A DNA stretch of 64,000 nt. Origin: Chaunax sp. Z400 (Eukaryota; Chordata; Actinopteri; Lophiiformes; Chaunacidae). The stretch covers positions 21,268,992 through 21,332,991 of the forward strand of contig CM075194.1 in the NCBI GenBank assembly GCA_037577475.1. Direction: 5' to 3'. Both the position numbers and the translations under genes were made by a program. The notes beneath the pieces were generated by a model. The model searched no databases, was not told where the DNA came from, and was given only the letters and a program-made list of their open reading frames with translations. This document shows, piece after piece, positions 36,391 to 49,363 of this stretch; within the stretch, counting starts at the first letter, position 1; each line of letters begins with the position of its first letter.

Positions 36391-38360
36391 AAGGCTGCAT
36401 CACAACAAATAAAATGTTGATGTCTGAGCAAACTATGAATTTACTGCAGCATTTATGGCCTGTTACTGCATCACTGGGAAATTCAATGCAATGCTGCATA
36501 ACTTAAAGGATGTCTTCTGTCTTTGTTTTGAGCAGTTCACTTGGTTGGTCAAAATTGTAATTAACAGAATTAATTTTAGCTAGCCTGTTCGTATATGTCA
36601 TTTGCTGTCAATTGGTTATGAAACATTTGAATAAAGATTGTAATTTGTCCACTAAAATTTGTTTTTAAGTGAGTTTGTTATCTATGAGAGGGGAGGAGTG
36701 GTGCAAAATCAGGGAGGCACTTGGGGAGCGACTTCTGTTTTAGCTTCTAGCTCCGGGGAGGGACATGCAAATTTAAATTATTGTATTTTTTTAAATTTAT
36801 TTCAGTCAAACAACTCACTAGTTTTGAAATGTTTATTATTACAGGAGCAGGATAGACTTTGAGTTTGGCATCTATAGGCTCCAAACTCATCACTCCCCAC
36901 AGATGTGTTTATATAAATATATTGGGGGGTGATAAGAAAACTTCCTGACCCCCTAATCGGAGCCTACAGGTAGATGCTGGTGTGGTGGTGGGGCTAAAAG
37001 TGCAGCAGCAAATGCATGTGGAGCTGCAGCAGCATTGACAGGCAGAGGGAGAGATGGGAATTTGTCGCACCTTAAATTGGGAGTGCGTGTCGATGACGAT
37101 TGAGGAGATGTCGTGCGTTTGTGTGTTGCAGCAGTGTAGCTCGAGTTGTGTGCATATAGCTCCGCAGGCTTTGCTCCATTTCAAATATGTTGTTGTTCTC
37201 AAAATATACCCCACCGTATGGTGACTTAATAAACTGGGTGGCTCCCCTCCCTGTAATTATCCCCCATGGTGATCATGTACTTGGAGACTGAAAACACAGA
37301 TGATTTGTTCCCCTTGATGTTGAGAGTTAAGCCAACTCCAAAGTGCACTGAATGTTCATGTCAACAGCAAGAATGACAAGCAGCCGCTGTGAGCACAGAG
37401 TTAAAGTTTTGAGTCCGTCCTGCAGGTCCTGGGGGGCCGCGGCTCCAGCCTGGACAGCTCTCTGTTTTCTGGTCCTCAAAACAGGTATTTTAATATAATT
37501 TAATGTGGAGCTGCAAATAATGAGATGCAGACATGGATGCAGTTATTAATTATAACATGGAAAATAATTTTGACCATGAGTGGAGTTGTCTCCGGTGCTT
37601 TTTCTCCACCTTTCAGCAGAGAGATTGATTAATGTGGCTCAGGCGAGCAGGTCTCTGTCACCATGTATCAGGTGTTTCACAGAAATATCAGCGCTGATGT
37701 TCTGTTTGCTGTTCACAGCTGACTGTGGGTCTGATTCTTTATCAAACAGCTGCAGCATCACGGAGCTGAAAGGGGAAGTGTGTCTTCACACTGATGCATG
37801 AGCACGGCAGCCACTGTGGTCAGGATCTCATGTTATTAACGTTCTGTGTTATCACCTGCTATCTACACAGGTCAGCTGTTAAACACAGTTTCCAGGTTTA
37901 TACGGTGGAATTGTTTCTCATAAAGCTGTCTTTAGTGACCATCGGAGATATCAGGACATTTTTATTTTGAGTGGCAAACGGTTTTTAAGTTGTATTATGA
38001 GAAAAAGATTAATAAATAATGCCCACAAGCAATTTGTTGGCTGTGTGCGATTATTGATTAAATGATGAATCATCTCGTTTCAAGGGGGTCCTAACATAAA
38101 ATACAAATAAACATGAAAACACATAAGAAACAAAACAACAATTCAACACACAATAATTACAACAGTAAACACAGAAATGTCGAGAAAAAATGAGTTCAAT
38201 AATGAGCACAACCACTAGATGGCCAGCAAAACAAACATATGGCCTGCACATAAATATAGTGTTTTATATGTAGTATGCAAAAATAGGTTAGGTTCATCTG
38301 AGACATTAACAATTATTCTCAAAAAAAGAAGACACATTGCATTTAAATAGGTGAAATGAT
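36391..38360. other. Intergenic with one weak exon candidate
   Basis: A 59-base stretch at 37426-37484 has tgcag before it and gtattt after it and is GC-rich (cctggggggccgcggctcc), so it could be an exon, but the protein is not recognised and no partner exons were found. The remainder has no recognised features. Confidence 0.3.
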
Positions 38361-39134
38361 GTGACAACAGAAGAGGAAGTGGCAGTGAAGATCTTCAAGG
38401 ACACTTGTAAAAAGGACACATATGTACTGTGTGATATCTCTCCTTCTCACCAGGTGTCCACGTTACAGGAGATTTTTTTTGCAGGAATCCATTCAGCAAA
38501 TTCATTGTCAAATTCCTTAAGCAGTGTGAGCACGATGGACGGACCTGTCTCGTATTTGAGAGGCTGGACAAGAGTCTTGAGGAGATGGTAGAAGAGGAGG
38601 AGAGACAGGCTCCGGCCTCTATTAGATCTACTGCAACGCAGGTTCGTATTATCAACTCCAACAAGGAGCTGATGTTTTCACTGACATGTGTCTGTTTGTT
38701 AGCCTGGTTACACAAAAACTACATTCCATTGGAATTGTGTTTTTCCACTTTACACAATGACGGTGTATTTTCAGTCCGTCAGAATGCTGTTGTTGTGTAA
38801 CTGAACAGCCAAACCGCAACTACAGTTTACGGTTATATGCAAGACCCATTTTCATATAAGCGACACCGAAGCTGCCTTGGTGGAGGTTTGCATTCTATTG
38901 CATGCCCTTCTACTTTGAACCAGTGTATTGTTCTATGTACTGTATCTGCTGCTGATCAATGAAAACCCTAACCTGAACCCTCCGTCTTGTTTGTTCCTGC
39001 AGCTGTTCTGGGTTTTGGCTGAACTCAAGGATGATAATATCCTGCATACTGACATCCATCCGGGAAACATCATGTTAGTCGATAAGTGGGACCAGCCCTC
39101 CTGCGTAACAGCAATAGACTTAGTCCGTTTATAA
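38361..39134 (+). pseudogene. HIPK-like protein kinase pseudogene
   Basis: Three pieces match homeodomain-interacting protein kinase-like kinases. The first (from 38361) has EEEVAVKIFKD, the VAIK lysine strand. The second exon (38485-38641, acceptor tttttgcag, donor gttcgt) encodes FIVKFLKQCEHDGRTCLVFE and LDKSLEEMVEE. The third (from 39003) encodes the catalytic-loop text HTDIHPGNIM followed by LVDKWDQPSCVTAID. The exon 2 to exon 3 join falls where HIPK proteins read TQ-LL..L. The catalytic-loop lysine is a histidine, the DFG motif is DLV, and a TAA follows at 39132-39134. The lobe between pieces 1 and 2 is missing, so this is a truncated pseudogene. Confidence 0.75.
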
Positions 39135-39289
39135 TTAACATGATTGTTAAATCAAATCCAAATATGTCTAAATAACAATTGCAAACCAAACTAAATTAAC
39201 AAAATAACTAAACTAAATAAATCAAACCCCCCTGTGAGGTCTGAGCCTGACGGTACAGCCTGATAGGTACTTCCTGCATAAAAGTCTGC

Positions 39290-39420
39290 TGCTTCCTGGG
39301 ATCATTCCCCCCGATCCTCGTCACCCTCCCAAATTTCCTTCAACAAAGTCAGAGGGCCTCTCACCTCATGACCATGAAGAAGTTCAAAAGGGGAGAAACC
39401 AGTAGAGGCCTGAGGTACAT
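39290..39420 (-). mobile_element. Ty3/gypsy integrase C-terminal fragment
   Basis: The minus strand encodes STGFSPFELLHGHEVRGPL followed by TLLKEIWEG, the conserved region after the integrase catalytic core in gypsy-type elements. Only about 40 codons remain. It is separate from the element at 23580-25625. Confidence 0.75.
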
Positions 39421-41914
39421 AAGCTTAAATTTAAATATTCCCTACAGAATTATAAATATGTTATATACTGTATAATCATATAAAGTTATATAAAAAATCA
39501 ATAAATAATGTGCAAACAAACAAATGTGATTTCCAATTTAAAAAAGATACACTTTTCATTATATAATAAACCATTCAAGTTCTGTTCACAGTGAGATTTG
39601 AACCAAGGACCTTGGGAACAACTCTTCTGTTTTCTCATTCCCTTGAGAAACAAAACTCAGTGAAACACCTGCTTGGCTCTAATGAAGAAAACAATTTTTA
39701 TAACACAGTCCAAAATTCTGATTTACCATAAAACTGGGAACTATTAGTCTTAACCATTTCAGGACCTGCTATCTCCCCCTCCACCCCCAGTGACCCGTGC
39801 GCAGTCCTCCATCAAATACCGTCAGTCACATGGACCCCTGGGACTTTGTGACATTTGGTGAGTAGAACAATGTCACAGCTGCTTGCTTGACCTTTCACAA
39901 AGGTTCTGCAACACCATGTCGAAGGAACCACAGAGTTGCTCTCAACTGTATTTGAGAAAAAGGCAATCTCCAACAAGAAGTCGATCCATGCTTTTGAGTA
40001 AAGGTGTAATGATGTTGTGAATGCAAGCTTCTTTTATTCAACACCTGCTTGAACATCTGTTTAAAAAAAGTCAGCAGATGGATGAGGGCATGTTGTAAAG
40101 AATCAACATTTAATGAAAACTTATTGTGGTCTATACTTTCAAAAAATTCCATCTTTAGTTTATTTGTCATGTCTAAGAGTAGGTTAATATGTGTGTCTAA
40201 TTGCAGCAAAGCCCAAATGAGCAGAAAAAAGACAAAATTCTACTTTTCTACAGATAAAAACCAACGTTCAAGAAGTGTGACAAAAATACCTTACCTAAGA
40301 CTGCCACCTGGTGCACAGGAAAAATATCACACTCATTTTCCTTCAAGGTAACGCTGCTTTTCAGCCCCACAAACTTAAAACAATGACATGAATAATGCCT
40401 ATACTAAGTCACTTTATTTATCCCATACATAAGAGTAACTACAGACATTTTCCTGAGAGAAACATGCAAGTGAAAAGTGTTTTAACTGCACTCATCTGAT
40501 GGAGCCGACTCTCAGGTGGCCTGTGTATTTAGTCCAGCACAGTTTGAATACTAATGGTAGAATTGAGATGCAAAGCAAGTCATCACTGAGCTGGGACCTT
40601 TGCATTCATGAGAGAGTACAAAGGCCAGAGAAGTATCCACACACTCTGAACTAATAGCCTACACAACATGAACACACACTTTGTCTCTAAATGTTAGGGC
40701 ATCTTCGTGTTTGCACTTCCCTTTCCCTGCTGTGGTTATCTTCATTATTTCTGCTTATCGTCTGTTAATAATCACTTTTCAGCCTTTCATCACCTGGACG
40801 TCTGAGTGATCCAAAGATTCAAACTCTCATGTCATTGCATTTCTTTGCTTGTGCTTACTATCTGCAAATGTTTTGCAACTTTTTGTTTTGCATTTTCTGC
40901 AACAAAAAAAGATGCATTTTATTTGACATAGTCCATAGAACAATGATTCAGACATGTTTAAACACAGAAAAGTGTGAAAACCAACATATATGTCAGGACA
41001 TTATCTCAGATTTGACTAATTTAACCTCCCCAAAATTATTAATATCTCCCTTCATCTCAAAAATAAAGTTAATACTCATCACGTTATTCTCATTTAAACA
41101 TTAATAGATTGATGAATTACATTTCACAAAAGCTACCATTAGGCATATTACTTATTTCCTAATTCATGGCACACATTACAATTAGAGTGATTTTAAAATA
41201 AAGAGAACAAAACAGAACAAAAACAAAATAAAAACAAAAAAAAGAACAACCTATAATCACATCATTTACATAAAACACTTTGAATATTTGCAAGCAAGCA
41301 ATGAGCTAAAATTAGACTCAGACTGAATGTGAATAAACTTGTTAAGGGATGAAAGAGTGAGAGAGCCTGAGGGCACGCAGACAACAAAACAACAGTACAT
41401 GGAGTAATGCTATATGCTAGTAGTGTGTCGACTCCTCTCATGATACATTTGCATATATGCCGACTAATAACATGAAAGACATACTTTGACAAACAGATGA
41501 ATTATTACTTTAAAGCATATCTTATTGTTTTTTTTAATGTGGTTACATAATAGAATCAATATATTTCAGAGATTCCACACAGATACCAGATACTGTCAAA
41601 ACTGTTTTTTAAGTTGGTAGTAAGTACAGAGTATTGTGGTTAGAGTTTGCTATAGGAGGCCTTGATCTAGCAGTAGGGATACTGTGTACATCACATAACA
41701 TTTGTCCAAAATGCTATTGTTTCATGTAGTACATTTCACATATTGTTCATATCCAGGTAGTACCAGTTCCAGCTGGCAGTGATTGAAGTCTCCAGGTATA
41801 AAAACTGGAGCTGCTGGTGTGCGCTGAAGTTGATCCTGTATACAGTCAGTAATGTTGCCCACAGCTCTTACTGCATTTGCAGCAGGAGGCAAAAAGGCTC
41901 CCTAGAGGATTAAG
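39421..41914. other. Intergenic, no gene recognised
   Basis: AT-rich; includes an A-rich tract with aacaaaa repeats near 41205-41245. Short frames only. Confidence 0.45.
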
Positions 41915-42330
41915 CTGCTTTTCCACAACTCTACTGTCCTCGCCTTTCTTGGTTTTCTATTAGGTAAAAGTACCTGGTACCTACTTTCTTTGGCATCACC
42001 TTCGTCGAGGTTCCAAACAGCCTGAGCAGGTACTAAAAGATGACGTGAAAACACTGCAGGCCACTGACTGGACAGAGAGAATCATCACTGCCTCATTGTG
42101 TCATCAATGCCCGGCATGCATGAGTTATCCTGCACAGCACAAACCCATGCTCGCCATTTTTACACAGCCAAGCTACTTTGACGGTGACCGTCACAACGCC
42201 ACCTCGGGCTGGTCCAGTTTGAACACACTGAAGGGTGCTGTGAACCTCTTTAGCTGTGGAATGGTCCAAGCAGGTGTTTTTGAGCAATGAACACAATTTT
42301 TTTTTTCTTTTGTTGCCCTGTCCCAACTTT
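41915..42330. mobile_element. Fish DNA-transposon fragments
   Basis: The text taaaagtacctggtacctac followed by cgtcgaggttcca and gcaggccactgactgg-type motifs is a common fish interspersed repeat end. The text ctgtcccaacttttttgaga near 42319-42338 resembles another common repeat end. Superfamilies are not assigned and the boundaries are approximate. Confidence 0.4.
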
Positions 42331-42359
42331 TTTGAGATGTGATGCTGGCATAAAAAAGT

Positions 42360-43441
42360 TGATGAGGTGCAACTTTATGTATATTGTCTTTGTACTTGTC
42401 TTTGTAAAGTGTGACGTATAATGCTTTTATCCTTTATCACTGGGTGGTGCAGGCATGCAGATGAAATGTGTCAGTGAGCCAAAAGTCTCTGAGTGCTCGT
42501 CGTGCACACCCCTCCCACCAGGCCATGTTTTGTGCATCTCTGCTTCTGCATCATTGCGGCCCAGCTGGAGCTCACCTTCAGGTTAGGAACATTTGACACA
42601 GACCATTGTCTGATGGTTTTATCTTGGAGCTGCCATGTTCAGGGCAGCACTGGGCACACATGGAACCTGATAAGAGGCATCCATGGCAGCTGGTGGGTTT
42701 ATGTTTTTCCTCAACCCTGCTGGACCAGAGAGTTCAGTAGCAGTAAGCCAGTCGGAGGATTCAGGCTGTGTAAATAGGATAAAAAGAAACACTGTGGACT
42801 TATGTATTTGTTTTGCTCTTGGGTTTTGTGGTAAAAATTAAATCTGGGTCAGCTCAGCAGAATAGATTGATAGTATTGATACTGTGGTTTTCTATTGTGT
42901 CCTCTTAGAGAACTTGAAGTGCTTTCCGCTACTTAACGCTGTATGACAGCAACATTAAAAATAAAAAGAATCATCTGAAACAAATACAGTTCTGGTTGAA
43001 CGTCCAGCTATCGTCTTGTTGCTGTCTTTTTAAATATGACTCTCCGTTCCTCTAGTTCTTTCATGCTGCTGTTTTGCGTGTCCTCCACCTCCCCATCACC
43101 ACCCAGTCTTCAAGATTCACCAACTATATCATTCATCAGGTTCACCAGGGTCATCAGCCACCACCACCAGTGTCTGGACTCCAAGGGGGGATATATATCT
43201 TGGTGCTGTTCAAATGCCCTTCAATCTCAATCTCCCTGAAGAGTCTAAGCACTAAAGACTTTCTGACAGACTAATCATCACATATCATCTGATGTAATAA
43301 ACAATTGTTTTTACTTCAACCACTCGTCTCTCCTATTTGAACTATTATTATACAGTATTTCTGATTTGTGTGTTTCTTACTATTGTCTGTGTGTGCTGTG
43401 TTTGTTTTACCTGTGTGGATGCTGTTTAATGTGAAATGCAG
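42360..43441. other. Intergenic, no gene recognised
   Basis: Frames at 42493-42777 and 43036-43274 have no recognised domains. Confidence 0.4.
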
Positions 43442-43512
43442 TAAACCAGTCTGATCCAGACAGCAATATAATTGTTGGAACAATGACATCCATTGAAGAG
43501 CTACAGCGAAAG
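43442..43512 (+). CDS. Orphan exon candidate, unknown gene
   Basis: A 71-base segment is preceded by gtgaaatgcag and followed by gtaaatg. Read with two leading bases it is open and encodes NQSDPDSNIIVGTMTSIEEL then QRK, a plausible protein segment. I do not recognise the family and found no neighbouring exons on the plus strand. It lies about 520 bases left of the block A copy 2 edge. It could be a stranded exon of a gene broken by the duplication or chance. Confidence 0.3.
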
Positions 43513-44562
43513 GTAAATGATGATTTCACCACCTGGTAGGATGTGAATACTGAATACATGAGTAACGTGGGTAATTATGGCACTCATTAAGTAAATATCA
43601 CTTTAGCTTCATGTCATTAACAGAGAAATAAACCAGAATAGTGAATACATCATTTCTCTAATCATTTACTGCCAGTCACGTTCCACATTTGATGTTGTGT
43701 AGGAGTGATAGTTATTGGAATGTAAACTTTTTATCAACACCAGTGACAAAAGGTAAAAATCTGTACCTAATTAAATAATTAGAAAAGGTTTGTAAATGTA
43801 CAGTATAATTCAATAAATAGAACATCTCGACATTTCTACATTGTTTTCCTATATTTCTTCACCATGCTCCACAATAACAAAATGCAAATTTGTGTGGAAT
43901 TTTCTATAACTTGAATTCATTGTGGTAGCAGCTACATTCCCTCCACTTCAGTATAAAATGTATCATAAAATAAATGTCAGTAACTGCATGTTGCACTGTA
44001 ATCAGAAAAATCTGAATTATTTTACGAGTATTATACACCACTAATACAGTACACTATTGAACACATAATGTTAAAAATATAGAAACGTATGTATTTAACA
44101 AACTATAAAAACTAGAATGGCAATCAGTAGAATCCTAAACATATTACATACACCAGATTGAATATATTTGTAAAACTGTAGAGGATGACGACATTAAAAC
44201 CCCATTATCTCAGCTGGTAGTCTGTTTGTAGGCATCTTTGTTAGCAGCTCACTAATGATCCCCCCCTACAAATATATTGAGCAACAGTAAAGTAGTCATT
44301 TTTTTTAACAGTAATTTTATAGGATTTCATGCAATCCTGTTCATATTAAATATCAAAGGCAAATTGTGGTTCACACAGCTTTATTCACACTTTAACGGTA
44401 CAGAAAAATCGGTTTTGTGCAAATTATTGGTTGTTGCCTTTGTGTTTACAAGTCAAAAAGTGTGGATGGTGATACAGAGAATAACAACAGTCGGTACCGC
44501 GTGTGACCACCTCCAGCATTTATCACTGCTTCACACCTCCTGTGCATGGAATGGATAAGACA

Positions 44563-45251
44563 TTAATCTGAACTTGTAGGATGACATGCCATTCTTCCAT
44601 TCAGCAGTGCTGTGACAAGTTTTTCATGTGTTGCTGGAGCAGGATCTCTCCGTCTCACCCGGTGAGAACATTCCCACAGATGCTCTATTGGGTTGAGATC
44701 TGGTGAATATGCTGGCCAAGGAGGGACAGCGACATTGTTCTGGTCCAGGTAGGCTACTCCTGACAGACATGAGCGACATGTGGTCTGGCATCGTCCGGCA
44801 TGAAGTTGTTGCCTGATTGCTGTATCCTGGGAATGACGTGTGGACCTAGGTCCGTATCTCACTAACAGATAGCTCTTAGTGTATCGTGAATGTGGACAAG
44901 GTCTGACCGCCATCCATTTGCAATGACTCCCCACATCATGACATTACCACCAAAATGGTCCACTTCCTGGATGTATGTATCAGCTCTGTGCAAGTTAGAT
45001 CTGGACTTGTCACTAAATGTGATCTGCCTCCACTGTGCAATATGCCATAACATCTGCAACATCTGTGCTACACATGTCTGCAGAGTTCTGGTCATCAGCA
45101 TCATCAGCATCCCAAATTCCTGGTCACGCAAGTTTTGCAGAAATTGTGGCATCATCAGTTGTTTCAGTAGGATATTAATTTTGCCCGGGTTTAGCCTTGG
45201 CCCGGTGTGCACAATCACACCACAACCATCATTTACTCTGAAATGCATCAA
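44563..45251 (-). pseudogene. Tc1-like transposase remnant, copy 2
   Basis: It has the same broken transposase as at 2466-3127, with the first catalytic block in the 44862-45251 frame and SPDLNPIEHLWE in the 44563-44934 frame. The frameshifts are shared with copy 1, showing that inactivation came first. A copy 1 repeat of catgtgttgtt near 2490 is shortened here. Confidence 0.85.
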
Positions 45252-45344
45252 TATTATGACTGTGTAATGACTAAATGATGGTTATTCATGATTTAACATG
45301 TTTTGGTTTAGAGTACTTAACAAAAGTCATTTCTATTCATCACG

Positions 45345-45372
45345 TTTGTTTGTTTGTTTGTTTGTTTGTTTC
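45345..45372. repeat. (GTTT)n microsatellite
   Basis: About seven GTTT units; the copy 1 tract near 3219-3240 has about five. Confidence 0.85.
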
Positions 45373-47930
45373 AATAGAAAGGAAAGGAAAATATTGGGTT
45401 CTTAATGTTTCTAAAGTCGCTCAGTATATACATATATATACACACACATGTAAATATATATATATATATACACATGTAAATATGTGTGTAATGTACTAGT
45501 ACCTTTGATACTTCTGTATATTTATGAACAGATAATTATATTTGCTAGCTGAGACTTAACTCAGTAATATTCATATGGGTGACTTTCACTTTACACATTT
45601 ACTCCAGTATGTCTTATGACCTTTTTAAAACACTGCTTTCAATAACTGAAATTTTTAAGGGTCAAGACATCTGAGCAAACTGAGATGAATACAAACCTAC
45701 ATCCTGTGTTCTTGACCTTGACCAAGACACACTTCATCATAACACTCTCACTTTCTCCTCATGTCATCAGTGGAGTTACTCCAAAGCTGCAGACAAATGC
45801 TCCTGATTTCTCTTTACAAAATGACTCCCCTACTGCAGAGAGGACATGTGGGCTCTTCTTCTCTCTTTCACAAATGATCCATCTTTTCATGCTCATGCTT
45901 TGTCACACAGACGCTCTGTGTTTGAGGCCTGAAGGGCAAATTAAGTACATGCAAAAAGGAAACATTTATTCATGAACACATACCTGTTATTGGAACTTAT
46001 GGTGTGAGCTTCATAATAAGTGACCTTCATTAGAATCAGTGGATTTGTTAATAAATACAGTGAACTGTATCTCCAGACCTCTCTCAAAAGTATTATTTGT
46101 TGAATTATTTCAGGTCTGACATTTTAACACATTATAAATATAGAGCAAGAAATTCAGAAAATTTAAAACCCAATGAATTTACATCACATGTCCAAAAAGG
46201 AGTGAGAAGAAGTATAAATTTATCTAATCCCACCCCTTCTCCATCATTCATCAACTGATAATTCTTCATATGCTTCCAGTGTAAAATACATTTAAATATT
46301 ATATAATATAGATACATATAAATATAATATAGATACATATAAATATAATATGGATACATATTGTGTGTATGAGTTGATTTGGTGGCAAAAGTTTTCTAAT
46401 CTAATCTAACAGATTTAACACAAAAACTGACAAGAATGAAAGTCTGTATAAGTGTCCTTAGAAATGCAGAGGGCCATTTTTGACTGTATGGAAAGTTACA
46501 TAGTATATAAGAAATAGTATGAATGGTGTATAAAAAGGGAAAAGACAAAAACAATATTTTTTGCAGAACAACTAATATGACTTGATCACAAACATAGACT
46601 TTACCCACCTTTTCATCTATGGAATACAAACATTCTCATCATACTGTTAGAGTAGGAAAGTGATTAGTACAATAGTCTAATGGTAAAAGATGATAATGTT
46701 AAATCTACATTAAAATTATTGGAAAATAAACTTAGGAAAAAAGACTGATCTTTGCAGAAATATTGGCCATAAATATCAATAAGACATAATCACCTTTACT
46801 TGTTTGTTACTATAATACTAAGTAAGAAATAAACTTCAGAACCAAAACTGTGTAACTGACCTCTTTTACTTTCTCTGAACTAAAGATACCCGTCACAGTA
46901 ATTACTTACTGTAAACTCATTAGTGGATTTGTAACTACCTATCCTCACTTTAACCCACAGGCTACATGGAGCCGTGGCTGCAATGAAATCTCTTCTCCAC
47001 CAGAGGACTATCACACCACACAATCCATCTCCCATCATCCCTCTGCAGCCAAATGAAACCTGCTTAAGATTCACAGACTCAGAGGGAATGCAAATGTCAT
47101 GCAGCGTAATCTCACTTAGTTATCCTGAGACATACCATTATCAGCAAACACTCTAATGTGCCAGACAACACAAAGACTGATCTTTGCAGCTTCTGAGTCA
47201 TAACTTTAAAGGGTAGAAGATATCAGGATAACATATAATGTGATAATATCTGAAATATGTTAATCTGCTGGGTCTGAATCCTCTCCTGAGGGACATGAAT
47301 ACAAACGTGTGGATTATACTAAAGGAAGGAAATAATAAAAATGCAGAATAATCCACATGTGGATGAAAGAATGCTGATGTAGTCAATTCATTAATAATGG
47401 TGTTTGTTATTATTGTCTTTATCTTCATTTTGCTGCTTTTAAAGCTTCATTATTCTCTCAGTGTCAGAGATAGGGCCTTTTTCACATTCATTTTGCATTG
47501 ATTTCTGATCGAAAACTATACACAAAAAACCCTCTAATTTACATATACAATAATAAATGAAGCTCAGAGTAAAAATATAAGTCTGCTGCTGTTCTTGGGT
47601 CCATCTTCCATTGTCAGTTTCTGATCTTGTGAGTCCATGGCTCTATATGTGAGCCATACAGAGTGCAGTATTATAAAACCACCTCACCAGCCTTCATTTA
47701 GTGCCTGCAGAACAATCACACTATAAAATAACATATATCATAAATATAATTTAATAAGTATAAATTAATGCCTTTTGAATTTGTAAGTGTTTTTATTCTG
47801 TAAAGACAACCAATTGGAGAAATAGTTGGTTCTGAGGAAATATTACACTTCACAGTGCAACAAAGATATACATATAAAAGCACAATGTGTGTGCATTCAT
47901 TAATAAAATGTGAAGTCCACTCAATGAGAG
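45373..47930. other. AT-rich non-coding part of block A copy 2
   Basis: It is the counterpart of 3240-5804, with a (TA)n tract near 45427-45472 and an added tandem of atacatataaatataat near 46310-46350. No gene is recognised. Confidence 0.6.
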
Positions 47931-48006
47931 CATTCCATTTATATTATCTGAATTAATTAGTTTCCTACCTTTGAAACTAATTAATTCAGATAATATAAAT
48001 GGAATG
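47931..48006. repeat. Perfect palindrome, 34-bp arms, copy 2
   Basis: The arms 47931-47964 and 47973-48006 and the 8-base loop are identical to copy 1 at 5805-5880. Both arms have stayed perfect in both copies. Confidence 0.95.
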
Positions 48007-48652
48007 CCTTTGAAACTCACTGTTTAGTCGAGTGATGCATGTGGATCACAGGCCAGGTCATAAAAATGATCACTTTGATTAACAGTCGATGTAATAATAA
48101 TAATAAATAATAAATTTAAAAAATATGAATGAGGAAAATATATATATTATCTGCAATGATGCCACTGGAGCAGAAATAGTAGGACATCTCCTGCTTTATC
48201 CATGAGACACAGCAGCTGAATTTCGTTCATTGTGAAAATGTCGTGACGCGCTGACATGATCTGATGTTAACTAATGGTCTGTGTTCTTCTACACAATCAA
48301 AAGGTCTGTCATACAGTCTGTCCGGTTCAAGTCTCTGCATTGGTGAAAATAACTTGGTCAGGTGGGTCAGATGAAGGGACAGAACAAACAGAGAGCGAGA
48401 ACAAATCATAGGGGATGGATCATTCACTACAACATCCTCATGCATTACTGCTTGTCAGATCATTTATGCTTCTTGTCACGACCTGGATCTAAGGCCATGA
48501 CAAAAGAGTGGGAGACGCAGATTGAAGGCGAATGATAATACATTTATTTAACAAAACCATCAGAAACATGGGATGTGTTTATCAGTAAGTCAGTAACGTG
48601 TGTGAGTGTAGGCATGTGTGTAACATACAGTGTGTGGAATACAGAGCCCCTC

Positions 48653-49363
48653 TGGTGACATTGGGAAAAATAAAAATAACGCATGGCCACGCGTTAGTAT
48701 CTCGTGGCCACAAATTAAGTATCTCGTGGGAACTGTGCGTACTTCATATTTAAACATAACAAAACCTGTAAAGGAATTACACAGGATATTATTTATATTT
48801 AGGTGTAACATGGCGATACGGAGTGTAATTCCTTTACAGGTTTTGTTATGTTTAAATATAAAGTACGTACAACGAGGAAATGGACTCTTTACATCACTGA
48901 CAGACTGCATTTTATCCTACCACTCCAGTGTTTTAGTTTTGTTACTGTACTGGATTGAAATTAGTGTGTAATTATCATCCAGAGTGGGGGTACTGTTACA
49001 AGAATGCTCTGAATCCCCTGTGCTCGGTGCGCAGTCTGTGTGCGTGATGTGCGTGGTGACTTCAGTCATTGTGCTTGTCGTAGCATAGGTGTGTGTAGAT
49101 GGGAGACAGCGAGAGTCAGATGAATGGAGACGCAGAGTGAGTGCATGTTGGGCTGTGAATGGAGCAGGTGTAGCGCAACAAATATACAGTTTGATCACAT
49201 CGTGCAGATGTCAAATAAAGTAACAAGTCTGCAAGAACCCAGCAAAGTGGCTAAAACAACAATGAACAGTGACTGCATGGAGATGACAATAGGTCTAATA
49301 TGTTCTGGCCACAACATACTAACATGTGGCCGTGCATTATTATTTTCTTTCCCAATGTCACCA
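48653..49363. mobile_element. Non-autonomous DNA transposon with inverted ends
   Basis: The left end tggtgacattggg and the right end cccaatgtcacca are inverted repeats, and the subterminal text cgcatggccacgcgttag is mirrored on the right as catgtggccgtgcatt. The element is about 710 bp, non-coding, and contains a nested 44-bp-arm inverted repeat (48739-48866). A target-site duplication is not evident. The copy 1 equivalent is partly inverted. Confidence 0.7.
48739..48866. repeat. Inverted repeat, 44-bp arms, 40-bp spacer
   Basis: The arms 48739-48782 and 48823-48866 are reverse complements with a single mismatch (g/a within the atatgaagt segment). It lies inside the transposon at 48653-49363 and is absent from copy 1. 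It may be a nested MITE or a foldback scar. Confidence 0.9.
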
